Below, in pieces: positions 32,900 to 43,494 of a DNA stretch of 64,000 bases. A program made the position numbers and the translations under genes. How positions within the stretch are numbered: position 1 is the first letter of the stretch; each line of letters opens with the position of its first letter. This DNA comes from Vicinamibacterales bacterium (GTDB taxonomy: Bacteria; Acidobacteriota; Vicinamibacteria; Vicinamibacterales; UBA2999). Location of the stretch: positions 1 to 64,000 of the forward strand of contig JBAZYO010000007.1 in NCBI GenBank assembly GCA_041659285.1, read 5' to 3'. The notes under the pieces were generated by a model that was not told the origin of the DNA, did not search any database, and worked only from the letters and a program-made list of their open reading frames with translations.

Positions 32900-35800
32900 C
32901 TAACGTGGAGCCGGCAATGGACCCACCGGCTTGAGCGCCGCGGGCTTCGCGCCCGACGCGCCGATCGCGTCGTAGACCGCGGGCACCGCCGCGATCAAGT
33001 CGTTGGTGTCGGTGACGACCTTGGCCAGGTCTTCGCGCAGCTCGCCCGCGACGAGACTCTGCTGCGCCGTCGGCATCGACGTGGAGCCCATGATCTGGCC
33101 CTTGGTCTGCCCGAGCTGGCCGCGCACGTTGGCCTGCTGGCCGCCGAATCCGCCGCCGCCACCCGGCCCGCCCTGGCCGACGCCGAGCCGGCGCCGCAGG
33201 TCGGCGAGCTTGGTATTGACGTCGGCCAGCGCCGTCTTGCCCGCCGCCGGGACGGCCGCCGCCGTCTTCAGCAACGCCTCGGCCGCCGTGACCTGCGTGC
33301 CCAGCGTGGTCACCGCTTCGGCCGCCGCGTTGGCCACCCGCTGCAGCTCGTGCAGGCCCAACGCGGTGTCGTGCCACGCCTTGCGATCGGCCTCGGTCAT
33401 CGGCATGTCCTTGTCGCCGCTCACGCGCACCGTCTTGGTGGCCACGTCCTTACTGTCAACGACCAGCGTCACGCGATATTCACCGGGCAGCACGTGAGGG
33501 CCGTTGTTGCCGCCGCCGCCAAATCCACCGCCACCACCGCCGGCCGGGGGCTGCCCCGCGAGCGGTAACAACGGCTGGTGCCGCAGATCCCAGTAGACCC
33601 GGTTGACGCCGGCGCCGCGGGCGTTGCGCAGGTCGGTGCCGCTGATCTCCCGCACCTGCGTGCCGGCCGCGTCACGAATGCGCAGCGCGACGTTGGCCTG
33701 CGGTTTCGACAGGTAAAAGCTGATCGGCGCGCCGTAGGTGGGGTTCTTGCCGAAGAACGGCTTGTCGGTCACGAACCCGCGGTCGTTGGCGGGGTTGAAC
33801 TGCAGGGCGCCGCGCATGTCGAACAGGTAGGCGTCGGCTTTCATCGCCTCCGCCTGCTGCTGCAGCGGCGTCGCGTCGTCCAGGATCCAGATGCTGCGGC
33901 CGTGGGTGGCGATGATCATGTCGTTGTCGCGCGGATGGAAGACGACTTCATGGATCGGCACCGTCGGCAGGTTCGACTTGATGCGCAGCCACTTGCCGCC
34001 GCGGTCCGGGCTCACGAACAGGCCGAACTCGGTGCCTGAATACAGGACGCTGGGGTTCTTCGGGTCCTCGGTCATCGACGCCACCGTGTGGCCCTTGGGC
34101 AAGCCTTCACCGATCGACCGGAAGTTGTTGCCACCGTCGACGCTGGCGTAGACATACGTGCCCATGTCGTCGGCGCGGTGATTGTCGAAGCTGGCGTAGA
34201 CGACGCTGACGTCGTGCGCCGACGGCACCAGGCGCGAGACATACGCGTTCTTCGGTACGCCCGGGAACTTGTTGGTGATGTCGGTCCACGTCCGGCCGTC
34301 CTTGGTCATGTGGACCTTGCCGTCGTCGGTGCCGGCGTAGAGCACGCCCGCCTGCTTCGGAGATTCCACCAGCGAGACGATGTTGCCGTAGGACTGCACG
34401 CCGTCGTTCTTGGCGATCTTGATGTCTTTCGCCTGGACCCCCATCAGCGACAGGCCCTCGCGATCGGTCGCCTCGGTGAGGTCCGGACTGATCGCCGTCC
34501 AGCTCTGTCCGCGGTCGGTGGACTTGAACACCCTGTTGGCGCCGACGTAGATGGTGTTCGAGTCGTGCGGTGAGAGCAGGATGGACGTGTTCCAGTTCCA
34601 GCGCAGCGGCGCCTCGCCGCGCGCCGGCAGCGGCCGAATCGACTTGCGCTCGTTGCTGACGCGGTCGACGCGGGAGATGTTGCCGTCCTGCGACTCGGCG
34701 TAGATGGTGCGCGAGTCTTTCGGATCGATCTGCGCCTCGAAGCCGTCGCCGCCGTGAATCGAGAACCAGTGGTCGTTGCCGATGCCGGCGCGGCCGCGCA
34801 CCGCGCTCGGGCCGCACCAGGTGTAGTTGTCCTGCAGGCCGCCGCACACGTTGTAGGGCGTCTCCATATCGTAGGTGACGTGGTAGAACTGCCCGATGTC
34901 CAGGTTGTAGATGCCTTCCCACGTCGCACCCTTGTCGTAGCTCACGCCGATGCCGCCGTCGTTGCCATCGAGAACGTGATTCGGGTTCGCGGGGTTGATC
35001 CACATGGCGTGGTGATCCGAGTGCATGGTGCCGTTCTCGATGAACGTGCGCCCGCCGTCGTCGGAAATGTGGAGCTGCACGCCGAGCACGTAGATGCGCG
35101 CGTCGTTGGTGGGGTCGATGCGGATCTGGCTGAAGTACATCGGCCGCGGATTGACGTTCGACATCTTCTTCCACGTGCGGCCGGCATCGTCTGACCGATA
35201 GGTGCCGCTCTCGGTCTCGTGCTCGATGCGGGCGTAGACCACGTTCGGGTTCTTGCGCCACACGTCCATGCCGATGCGGCCGAGCGGGCCCGCGGGCACG
35301 CCTTCGGTCAGCCTGGTCCAGGTGCGGCCGGCGTCGCTCGACTTCCACATGGCGCTGCCCGGTCCGCCGCCGTTGAAGCCCCAGGTGGCGCGGCGCCGCT
35401 GATAGGTGGCGGCATACAGCACCTTGTTGTTCGACGGATCCATCACCAGCTCGGTGGCGCCGGTGTCGTCGTCCACGAACAGGATGCGGCTCCACGTCAG
35501 GCCGCCGTCGGTGGTCTTGTAGACGCCGCGCTCGCCGCCACGGCCGAACACGCTGCCCAGCGCCGCGACATAGACCACGTCGTGGTCGGACGGATCGACC
35601 ACGATCCGCGCGATCATCTTCGACGTGCCCAGGCCCATGAACTTGAACGTGTGGCCGCCGTCCGTGGACTTGTAGACCCCGTTACCCCACGACGTGCTCT
35701 GCCGGTTGTTGTTTTCACCGCTGCCGACCCACACGGTGTTGGCGTCGCCGGGATTGATCGCGATGTCGCCGATCGACACCACGTTCTCCTGATCGTCGAA

Positions 35801-36076
35801 CAACGTTTCCCACGTGGTGCCGTTGTTCACGGTCTTCCAAAGTCCGCCGGTGGCCGTGCCGACATAGAACACCGCCGGGTTGGACTCAAGCACGGCCAGG
35901 TCGTCCACGCGGCCACCCATGGTGGCGGGGCCGATGTTGCGGAATACCAGGCCCGGGAAGGGATCGGCCGGCGCGGCGGCCGCGGCCGCGGCCGCCGGGC
36001 GCTGCGCGCGAACGGTGTCCCCGCCGATGGCCACCAGGGTGACAAGCAGTGCAAGCAGGCAAGACTGTCGGAACAT
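32900..36076 (-). CDS. Exported VPS10/sortilin-like multi-propeller protein
   Basis: 1058 aa from ATG 36076, preceded by AGGAGGA. A longer frame exists but lacks a signal. Signal peptide (LLALLVTLVAIGGDTVRAQ). Residues about 40-800 carry many BNR/Asp-box type repeats (GLWKTVNNGTTW, VYKSTDGGHTF, VYKTTDGGLTW, SSDAGRTW, VFKSTDRGQSW), the signature of ten-bladed sortilin/VPS10 propellers. A FlgD-like Ig region follows (about 840-940), with a Gly-rich loop, and then a helical tail. Often labelled glycosyl hydrolase, but I see no catalytic pair, so a binding or protein-processing role is equally likely. Periplasmic or outer surface. Confidence 0.85.
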   Translation of the reverse strand: MFRQSCLLALLVTLVAIGGDTVRAQRPAAAAAAAAPADPFPGLVFRNIGPATMGGRVDDLAVLESNPAVFYVGTATGGLWKTVNNGTTWETLFDDQENVVSIGDIAINPGDANTVWVGSGENNNRQSTSWGNGVYKSTDGGHTFKFMGLGTSKMIARIVVDPSDHDVVYVAALGSVFGRGGERGVYKTTDGGLTWSRILFVDDDTGATELVMDPSNNKVLYAATYQRRRATWGFNGGGPGSAMWKSSDAGRTWTRLTEGVPAGPLGRIGMDVWRKNPNVVYARIEHETESGTYRSDDAGRTWKKMSNVNPRPMYFSQIRIDPTNDARIYVLGVQLHISDDGGRTFIENGTMHSDHHAMWINPANPNHVLDGNDGGIGVSYDKGATWEGIYNLDIGQFYHVTYDMETPYNVCGGLQDNYTWCGPSAVRGRAGIGNDHWFSIHGGDGFEAQIDPKDSRTIYAESQDGNISRVDRVSNERKSIRPLPARGEAPLRWNWNTSILLSPHDSNTIYVGANRVFKSTDRGQSWTAISPDLTEATDREGLSLMGVQAKDIKIAKNDGVQSYGNIVSLVESPKQAGVLYAGTDDGKVHMTKDGRTWTDITNKFPGVPKNAYVSRLVPSAHDVSVVYASFDNHRADDMGTYVYASVDGGNNFRSIGEGLPKGHTVASMTEDPKNPSVLYSGTEFGLFVSPDRGGKWLRIKSNLPTVPIHEVVFHPRDNDMIIATHGRSIWILDDATPLQQQAEAMKADAYLFDMRGALQFNPANDRGFVTDKPFFGKNPTYGAPISFYLSKPQANVALRIRDAAGTQVREISGTDLRNARGAGVNRVYWDLRHQPLLPLAGQPPAGGGGGGFGGGGNNGPHVLPGEYRVTLVVDSKDVATKTVRVSGDKDMPMTEADRKAWHDTALGLHELQRVANAAAEAVTTLGTQVTAAEALLKTAAAVPAAGKTALADVNTKLADLRRRLGVGQGGPGGGGGFGGQQANVRGQLGQTKGQIMGSTSMPTAQQSLVAGELREDLAKVVTDTNDLIAAVPAVYDAIGASGAKPAALKPVGPLPAPR

Positions 36077-36177
36077 CCGGGGGTCCTCCTCAGACCGCAA
36101 CAGGCCCGAAATGTACCACGACTGCGACTGGCGGCAGCAGGTCAACGGCGGCGGCCTGCGCGCCACGGCGCGCGCCG

Positions 36178-36381
36178 TTACCGCGACGGCGAAACCAGGT
36201 GGCGCCGAACGATGCGCTCGACTTCGTCGAGCGCTGTCACCATGGCGACGCTGACTTGCTCGCGCTCATCGGGGGTCAGCGCGGTCAGCAGGCTGTGGGC
36301 TTCCGTGGTGCGGCTGCGGATGCCCATCGTCAGGTGATACGTGCGCGTGTCGTCGAGGAAGCGCTCCCGTGCGATTTCCAT
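36178..36381 (-). CDS. Small hypothetical protein, 67 aa, probably leaderless
   Basis: Function not recognised. The product is a charged, helical peptide (TRTYHLTMGIRSRTTEAHSL, then PDEREQVSVAMVTALDEVER) without signal or membrane segment. It is supported by a consensus -10 TATAAT (36393-36388) ending 7 nt before the ATG at 36381. A transcript would then start at or next to the ATG, and no ribosome-binding site is visible, as expected for a leaderless mRNA. The gene stands between the propeller-protein gene and the PadR-ABC operon on the same strand. Confidence 0.55.
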   Translation of the reverse strand: MEIARERFLDDTRTYHLTMGIRSRTTEAHSLLTALTPDEREQVSVAMVTALDEVERIVRRHLVSPSR

Positions 36382-36387
36382 CCCCGA

Positions 36388-36415
36388 ATTATAGGGGCCG
36401 TGCAGAAACGAGCAA
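36388..36415 (-). promoter_or_regulatory. Promoter of the 67-aa gene
   Basis: Minus-strand -35 TTGCTC (36415-36410), 16-bp spacer, -10 TATAAT (36393-36388). The predicted start of transcription coincides with the ATG at 36381. Confidence 0.6.
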
Positions 36416-36433
36416 CGCCGGCGCGACGCGCGG

Positions 36434-38194
36434 CTACGAGTGGAGGCCGAGACCCTGGAACGAGGCGGGCGCCTCGTCGAACTCGATCGCTCGCGGCCGC
36501 GCGCGCTTCACCGCGATCACGCGAAGGACGGCAAACACCACGGCGAGGGTGGCCAGCACCCTGATCAGGCTCCCGCCGAGCAGCGCCGCATGCTGCATGC
36601 GGGCGAACGCCGAGGCACCCACGAAGAAGGCAATGGCATAGATGGGCGCGAGGGCTTTCATGTTTTCGCTGGGCACGTAGTTGCACGTGAACGGCACCTT
36701 GTCATAGGTGAGCATCAGCACTTCGAGCAGCACCAGCGCACCGGATAGGCCGAGCACCGCATGCAGGAGCGCCGCCCGTGGACCGAGAACGAACACGAAA
36801 AGAGGCAGCACTGCCGCCAGCGCCGGCAGCACCAGGGCCACGATGGCGGCGTCCTTGACGCCGTCGGCGAACGCGCGGTCGCGGCCGCGCCACGCGAGCT
36901 GAAAGCCCCAGTTGGCGCGCAGCTCTGCCGGCACACGGATGACATGGCGGAAGCCGACCAGCAGGGCGCCGTACAGCAGCGGCTGCATCGAGAGCAGTCG
37001 CGCCGAGGCGCCCCCGTCTTGCTGCACGTCGGAGTTGGAGAGCGCGACCACGGCCATGGCGAACCCCGCGGCGGCCGCGCACGCGAGCGTCAGCCGATGC
37101 GTATTGCTGCGCCACATGGCGGCCAGCGCAAAGTAGAAGCCGGCCCGTGCCGACGGATTGCGCGCCAGCAACCCATTGGCAAGCCAGCCGCCCAGCCGCC
37201 AGCAGCGACGAACCGCGGCCGGTGGCGCCGGGCTGAGCGACGGCAGCCGCCTCGCGTTCCACAAGTAGGCAGCCGCGGCCAGCGCCAAGGTCAGCGCGAG
37301 GGCCATGCCCGCGCGGCCGGCCAGCGCCGGAAACCGTGCGCGCCGCTCGTCATACCTCTCGCTGGTGATGCGGTCGTTGTTCGCCTGTCGCGGCGTCATC
37401 CGCGAGCGCGGCAAGTCGGCAATGATGCCACCGGCCGCCATCTCGTACACGCCGAGGAACCACATGGGCGGCGTTTGCGCCCGCCATCCGTCGAAGCCGC
37501 GCCGCGCAATGCCGTCCGCCGCGGGCGGCAACAGCAGCAGCGCGCTGCCCAGCATCACGATCAGCGCACCCTGGGCCCAGGGCGACACGCGCGTGAACCA
37601 GCGGCGTCCGAGGATCGCCGCGATAGTCTCCCTGAGCGCGATCACGACGAGGTAGCCGAACGCCGCGGCGGCGATGGTGACCACCGCGTGTGTGACGATC
37701 AGGCCCGCAAGTTTCACGAGGCTCAACTGCCTGAACGCGAACACCAGCAGCCACGGGAACACCACGCTCGGAAAGACATTGATCGCGACCGCAACCGCCC
37801 CGCCGAAAATGGCGACGGCCGAGACCTTGGCGCGCCGGATGGTGCCGGGCGGCACCGGCAGCGGCTCCAGGATCGCCGCGTCCCGCGGATCGACGGCGAT
37901 CGCGTCCCACTGCGAGGCCGCCACCAGCGCGGTGGCGATCATCGCCAGCGCCAGGTAGAAGAACTTGTCGTCGAGCGACCGGATGGCGGTCTGTCCAGGC
38001 GTGAGCATCGCCCCGACATAGGTGAACGACATGAACGCGCAGATGAACAGCGTGAGCGACACCACCGTGCCACCGACTACGGCGAGCAGTTGCGTGCGAT
38101 CCGCGTCGGGCGAAATCAGGTCGTTCTCGAGAAACTGGCGAAGGAACAGCCGGGTCAGCTGGACATACGGCGTCCGCAGGCGGGCGGGGGTCAC
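36434..38194 (-). CDS. ABC-2-type transporter permease-like membrane protein
   Basis: 586 aa with about 12 hydrophobic segments and no ATPase motifs. The ATG at 38194 overlaps the stop of the ABC ATPase gene by ATGA, so it is almost surely its membrane partner. The sequence does not match a specific permease family closely; long helices such as LVALLV-type stretches alternate with short loops. Likely moves a lipid-like or antibiotic-like substrate, with expression set by the PadR regulator at the head of the operon. Confidence 0.8.
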   Translation of the reverse strand: MTPARLRTPYVQLTRLFLRQFLENDLISPDADRTQLLAVVGGTVVSLTLFICAFMSFTYVGAMLTPGQTAIRSLDDKFFYLALAMIATALVAASQWDAIAVDPRDAAILEPLPVPPGTIRRAKVSAVAIFGGAVAVAINVFPSVVFPWLLVFAFRQLSLVKLAGLIVTHAVVTIAAAAFGYLVVIALRETIAAILGRRWFTRVSPWAQGALIVMLGSALLLLPPAADGIARRGFDGWRAQTPPMWFLGVYEMAAGGIIADLPRSRMTPRQANNDRITSERYDERRARFPALAGRAGMALALTLALAAAAYLWNARRLPSLSPAPPAAVRRCWRLGGWLANGLLARNPSARAGFYFALAAMWRSNTHRLTLACAAAAGFAMAVVALSNSDVQQDGGASARLLSMQPLLYGALLVGFRHVIRVPAELRANWGFQLAWRGRDRAFADGVKDAAIVALVLPALAAVLPLFVFVLGPRAALLHAVLGLSGALVLLEVLMLTYDKVPFTCNYVPSENMKALAPIYAIAFFVGASAFARMQHAALLGGSLIRVLATLAVVFAVLRVIAVKRARPRAIEFDEAPASFQGLGLHS

Positions 38195-38970
38195 CGGGCA
38201 CCCAGGGCCGAGACGTCGGCGAGGTCGCGCGCCAATTGTTCCGGGTCGTCGCGGATCACGAGCTGCGAGAACACGCCTTCGAGCGAGGTCCGCGACAGCA
38301 ACGTGCGCAGGCTCGCAATCGAGTCGTCCGCGACCACCTCTCCCCGGTGGAGCACGATCACCTTGTCGCAGACACGTTCGACGACTTCGAGGATGTGCGA
38401 GCTGTAGAGAATCGCCTTGCCGCGGGCCGCCAGCGTCCGCACGAGATGGCGCAGCATCAGCGTCGTCGCCACGTCGAGCCCGGTTTCCGGTTCGTCGAAG
38501 AGCACGACCGATGGGTCGTGCAGCAGCGCGGCGGAGATGACAATCTTCTGCCGCATGCCCTTCGAGTAGGAGGCGATCGACTGATCGGCCGCGGTCCGCA
38601 ATCCGAACAGCTCCAGGAACCCTTCGATCTTCGTCGTCAGCAGCGCTTCCGGCATTTCGCGCAGGCGACCCATCAGCAGCAGGTACTCGCGGCCCGAGAG
38701 AAACGGATAGAGATACGGCTCTTCTGGAATGTAGCCAAGCTGGCGCCGGAAGGCGACCAGGTCGTCGCGGATGTCGCGGCCGTCGTACTCGACGATCCCC
38801 GACGAAGGCTCGAGGAGGCCGGCCAGCATCCGGGCCGTCGTTGACTTGCCGGACCCGTTGGGACCGAGATACCCGAGAATCTCGCCGGGACGCAGCGTGA
38901 CGTTGACGTCCCTGACGACGCGCACGCCGGAGAAGTGCTTCGACAGCCGGTGACCGCGCAGGTCCGCCAT
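38191..38970 (-). CDS. ABC transporter ATP-binding protein
   Basis: 259 aa. Walker A GPNGSGKST, Q-loop region LGYIPEEPYLYPFLSG, signature SYSKGMRQK, Walker B VVLFDEPETGLD, H-loop ILYSSHILEV. The start at 38970 is chosen because the protein begins MADLRGHRLSKHFSG in normal family fashion; the open frame runs further upstream with no family resemblance. The closest class is the CcmA/NatA-type ATPase of ABC-2 exporters. Overlaps the permease gene by 4 nt, and starts 8 nt after the 126-aa membrane-protein gene. Confidence 0.93.
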   Translation of the reverse strand: MADLRGHRLSKHFSGVRVVRDVNVTLRPGEILGYLGPNGSGKSTTARMLAGLLEPSSGIVEYDGRDIRDDLVAFRRQLGYIPEEPYLYPFLSGREYLLLMGRLREMPEALLTTKIEGFLELFGLRTAADQSIASYSKGMRQKIVISAALLHDPSVVLFDEPETGLDVATTLMLRHLVRTLAARGKAILYSSHILEVVERVCDKVIVLHRGEVVADDSIASLRTLLSRTSLEGVFSQLVIRDDPEQLARDLADVSALGAR

Positions 38971-38978
38971 GGCGTGAC

Positions 38979-39359
38979 TCAGCCGACCGGCGGCACGCGG
39001 CGGCGCTCGGGCCAGAAGCAGGCCATCACCGGGCCAAGCGACAGAAACAGCACGCCGATCGCGACGATGAAGAGGTGGTCCGAAAGTGAGACGAAGTCGG
39101 CGAAGATCGTCAGCAAGACGATGTTGTAGCAAGCAGTCATCAGCGTGAGGGCGACGAAAAAGCCGGAGCCGCGCGCGGCTTCATCACGAAGCCCGCCGGC
39201 CACGGCCCGGATCACCGCAAGATGGTTCGCGGCTTGCCTGAGCCGCCCCGCCCCGCGATCAAATTGCAGGTCGGCGAGCGCGGGCGCGACGATGAGTTCA
39301 ACGCTGCGACTGGAGAGAAACCGATCGGCAAACGCAATGACCCGCGACTCGAAGCTCAT
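38979..39359 (-). CDS. Hypothetical membrane protein of the PadR-ABC operon, 126 aa
   Basis: No family recognised. The N-terminal 70 residues are soluble and amphipathic, and include a run rich in Ala/Arg (DRGAGRLRQAANHLAVIRAV). Two membrane helices follow, near residues 68-88 and 95-115. The start ATG at 39359 overlaps the PadR stop (ATGA), and its own stop is 8 nt before the ATPase start. It may be an accessory or scaffolding subunit of the transporter, or a sensor, but nothing in the sequence decides this. Confidence 0.7.
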   Translation of the reverse strand: MSFESRVIAFADRFLSSRSVELIVAPALADLQFDRGAGRLRQAANHLAVIRAVAGGLRDEAARGSGFFVALTLMTACYNIVLLTIFADFVSLSDHLFIVAIGVLFLSLGPVMACFWPERRRVPPVG

Positions 39360-39643
39360 TGCGCCTCCGCCGGCTTCAGCGCGAGCGCCTCACGCAGGGT
39401 GGCAAACGCCTCGTGTACTTTGAGGCCATAGGGCGTAGCGCGGTAAAGGCGGCGTGGCAACCCGCTGGCGCCGGGGTTCCTCTCTTCCTGCCAGGAGTCG
39501 ACGAACCCCTTGCCCTCCATGCGGGCCAGGATCACGTAGACGGATCCGCGTTTCAGGGCGCCGCTGGAGGCGTCGACGAGCTCGAGACCATAGCGCTCGC
39601 CATTGCCGAGGATCGCCATCACCAGCGACTCGGTACGCGACAT
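39356..39643 (-). CDS. PadR-family transcriptional regulator
   Basis: 95 aa from ATG 39643. Winged-helix protein of the small PadR-s2 type: LVMAILGNGERYGLELVDAS forms the first helices, then GSVYVILARMEGKGFVDSWQ with the recognition helix, and the wing LPRRLYRATPYGLKVHEAF. A GTG at 39676 would lengthen it but falls inside the predicted -10 of the promoter, so it is rejected. PadR proteins typically repress an adjacent exporter and let go on drug binding. Here it heads an operon of four overlapping genes with the ABC ATPase and permease. Confidence 0.9.
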   Translation of the reverse strand: MSRTESLVMAILGNGERYGLELVDASSGALKRGSVYVILARMEGKGFVDSWQEERNPGASGLPRRLYRATPYGLKVHEAFATLREALALKPAEAQ

Positions 39644-39675
39644 CGAGGGCAACCGTGGGTCAGTCACGGCGGCCA

Positions 39676-39699
39676 CTCTTACATTTTGTCAGCCTGAAG

Positions 39700-39704
<5 letters not shown>
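39676..39704 (-). promoter_or_regulatory. Promoter of the PadR-ABC operon
   Basis: Minus-strand TTGACT (39704-39699), 17-bp spacer, TAAGAG (39681-39676). The only promoter-like pair in the 56-nt gap between clpA stop and padR start. Confidence 0.55.
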
Positions 39705-41957
<2,253 letters not shown>

Positions 41958-41961
<4 letters not shown>

Positions 41962-42290
41962 GCGCGGGCTCCCTCGGGATCGGGTTCAAGCGTGACGAGC
42001 AGCGGAAACTCGTGCTGCTCGGCGAGCTTCTGCGTGGCCTTGACCTTGGTCTCGGCCACGTCGCGGGTGAAGAGGCCGGCCACGCCGACGCCCGCCTGGT
42101 GCACGTGCATCATCACTGAGTGAGCCTCCGCGGGCGGCATGTTGAACACGGTTTCGAGCACCCAGACCACGAATTCCTGCGTCGTGAAATCGTCGTTGTG
42201 CAGCAGGACCCGCCACAGCCGCGGGTTCTCGACCCGTTCGTCGGCGCGGGACTCGGTCTGGACCCCATCTGCAATTTTCGGAACGGCCAC
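41958..42290 (-). CDS. clpS: ClpS, N-recognin adaptor of ClpAP
   Basis: 110 aa. Core fold with WRVLLHNDDFTTQEFVVWVLETVF; the HNDD and downstream Met/His pocket bind N-terminal Leu, Phe, Tyr or Trp. AHSVMMHVHQAGVGVAG and TRDVAETKV complete the family pattern. It delivers N-degron substrates to ClpA, whose gene it overlaps. The flexible N-terminal tail (residues 1-25) is of normal length. Confidence 0.96.
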
Positions 42291-42313
42291 GCACTGATCA
42301 TACCGCTCCCGCG

Positions 42314-42357
42314 AGGGGACTGACCCCGAGCAAGAAGTGCCGAGGGGTCTGTCCCCT
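42314..42357. repeat. Inverted repeat of GGGGAC-type units between aat and clpS
   Basis: AGGGGACTGACCCC (42314-42327) and GGGGTCTGTCCCCT (42344-42357) are inverted copies with one mismatch. Each unit is itself nearly palindromic. The loop is 16 nt. A related unit lies at 53225-53241. Confidence 0.65.
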
Positions 42358-42377
42358 TCGCATCATGCGCGATCGGC

Positions 42378-43070
42378 TCAGACCAAGAGATCCGGATCAA
42401 GGGTCCAGCGAGGTGGCGGTTCGAGGATCAGGCGCGCCACCTCGGCCACGAACCGGCGCCGAGGCATGGCGGTGGCGCCCAGCGATAACAGGTGCTCGGT
42501 CTCGAGCTGGCAGTCGATCAAGGGAAAGGCCCAGCGGCCGAGTTGCGCCGCCAGGTAGGCCATGGCAATCTTCGACCCGTCGGTGCGGCGCGAGAACATC
42601 GATTCGCCGAAGAACATCCGGCCCACGGCCACGCCGTAAATCCCACCCGCGAGCGCACCGTCCATCCACACTTCGATCGAATGGGCGAACCCCTGCCGGT
42701 GCAAGGCCAGGTAGGCACTCTTCATCTGCGGCGTCAGCCAGGTGCCGCCATCATCCAGGCGCGGCGCGGCGCATTCGTCGAGCACCGCCGCGAACGCGGC
42801 GTCGATAGTGACGGTGAAGTCGCGCTTCTTCAGCCGCTTCCGCAGGGAATGCGAGACGTGGAACTCACCCGGCACGAGCACGATGCGCGGATCGGGCGAC
42901 CACCAGAGAATGGGGTCGCCTTCGTTGAACCACGGAAAGATGCCGTGGCGGTAGGCGTCCAGCAGACGCCGGGGTGTGAGGTCGGCGCCGGCGGCCAGCA
43001 GACCGTCCGGTTCGTCGAGGGCCCGCTCTACCGGGGGAAACGGTTCGGCCGGGCCGAGGAAGGGGATCAT
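42378..43070 (-). CDS. aat: Leucyl/phenylalanyl-tRNA--protein transferase
   Basis: About 230 aa from ATG 43070 (an alternative start at 43100 adds 10 residues). Family motifs in order: PDGLLAAGADLTPRRLLDAY, YRHGIFPWF, LWWSPDPRIVLVP, HVSHSLRKRLKK, TWLTPQMKSAYLALHRQGFA, HSIEVWMDG, GGIYGVAVGRMFFGESMFSR, DCQLETEHLLSLGA. It transfers Leu or Phe from tRNA to N-terminal Arg/Lys, creating N-degrons read by ClpS. Lying directly before clpS and clpA, it completes the pathway in one locus. Confidence 0.96.
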   Translation of the reverse strand: MIPFLGPAEPFPPVERALDEPDGLLAAGADLTPRRLLDAYRHGIFPWFNEGDPILWWSPDPRIVLVPGEFHVSHSLRKRLKKRDFTVTIDAAFAAVLDECAAPRLDDGGTWLTPQMKSAYLALHRQGFAHSIEVWMDGALAGGIYGVAVGRMFFGESMFSRRTDGSKIAMAYLAAQLGRWAFPLIDCQLETEHLLSLGATAMPRRRFVAEVARLILEPPPRWTLDPDLLV

Positions 43071-43108
43071 GTTAAGCTGAGTAACCCCTGAGATAGGCAA
43101 TCCGGCGC

Positions 43109-43321
43109 ATGGTCTGGTTCTTCGAACGGCAAGGCACGTTTATCCGCTGCGAAACCCGCGCGTCCGAGACTGGAGCCGGTTTCGAGTTGGTCGTCATCAA
43201 TCCCGACGGTTCCGAGCGTGTCGAACACTTCGACGATTCGGGGACGCTGGCGCGGCGGCAGGTCGAGCTCGAAAGCACGCTGACCCACGACGGCTGGCAC
43301 GGGCCCTTCGGACGCATCTAG
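43109..43321 (+). CDS. Small hypothetical protein, 70 aa
   Basis: Unknown function. Sequence of alternating strands, WFFERQGTFIRCETRASE, ELVVINPDGSERVEHFDDS, then a helix RRQVELESTL. No signal peptide. It diverges from aat with 38 nt between starts and lies 70 nt before tRNA-His. The compact, charge-balanced sequence with a full start-to-stop frame makes it likely real, though short. Confidence 0.6.
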   Translation: MVWFFERQGTFIRCETRASETGAGFELVVINPDGSERVEHFDDSGTLARRQVELESTLTHDGWHGPFGRI

Positions 43322-43343
43322 ACTCGTCGCGAGCGTCTTAGTT

Positions 43344-43372
43344 TTTACTTCTGACTTCCGCCTTGCTACAAT
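43344..43372 (+). promoter_or_regulatory. Promoter of tRNA-His
   Basis: TTTACT (43344-43349), 17-bp spacer, TACAAT (43367-43372), 20 nt before the tRNA 5' end. Confidence 0.65.
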
Positions 43373-43391
43373 CAGTGTCTTCCGACCCCGT

Positions 43392-43467
43392 GGTGAGTGT
43401 AGCTCAGGGGTAGAGCCCCGGATTGTGGATCCGGCCGTCGCGGGTTCGAATCCCGTCACTCACCCCA
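43392..43467 (+). tRNA. tRNA-His (anticodon GTG)
   Basis: The extra G at position -1 (43392), diagnostic for tRNA-His, faces C73 (43464). Acceptor GTGAGTG pairs with CACTCAC, anticodon loop TTGTGGA, T-loop TTCGAAT, encoded CCA at 43465-43467. Confidence 0.96.
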
Positions 43468-43494
43468 ATTTCCAAATTAGCGAGCGACCGATTG

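Noticed and set aside
32900..36076. Calling the propeller protein a glycosyl hydrolase
   Set aside because: Asp-box repeats match sialidase-like profiles, but I see no catalytic Arg triad or Tyr/Glu set; the sortilin-like architecture fits better.
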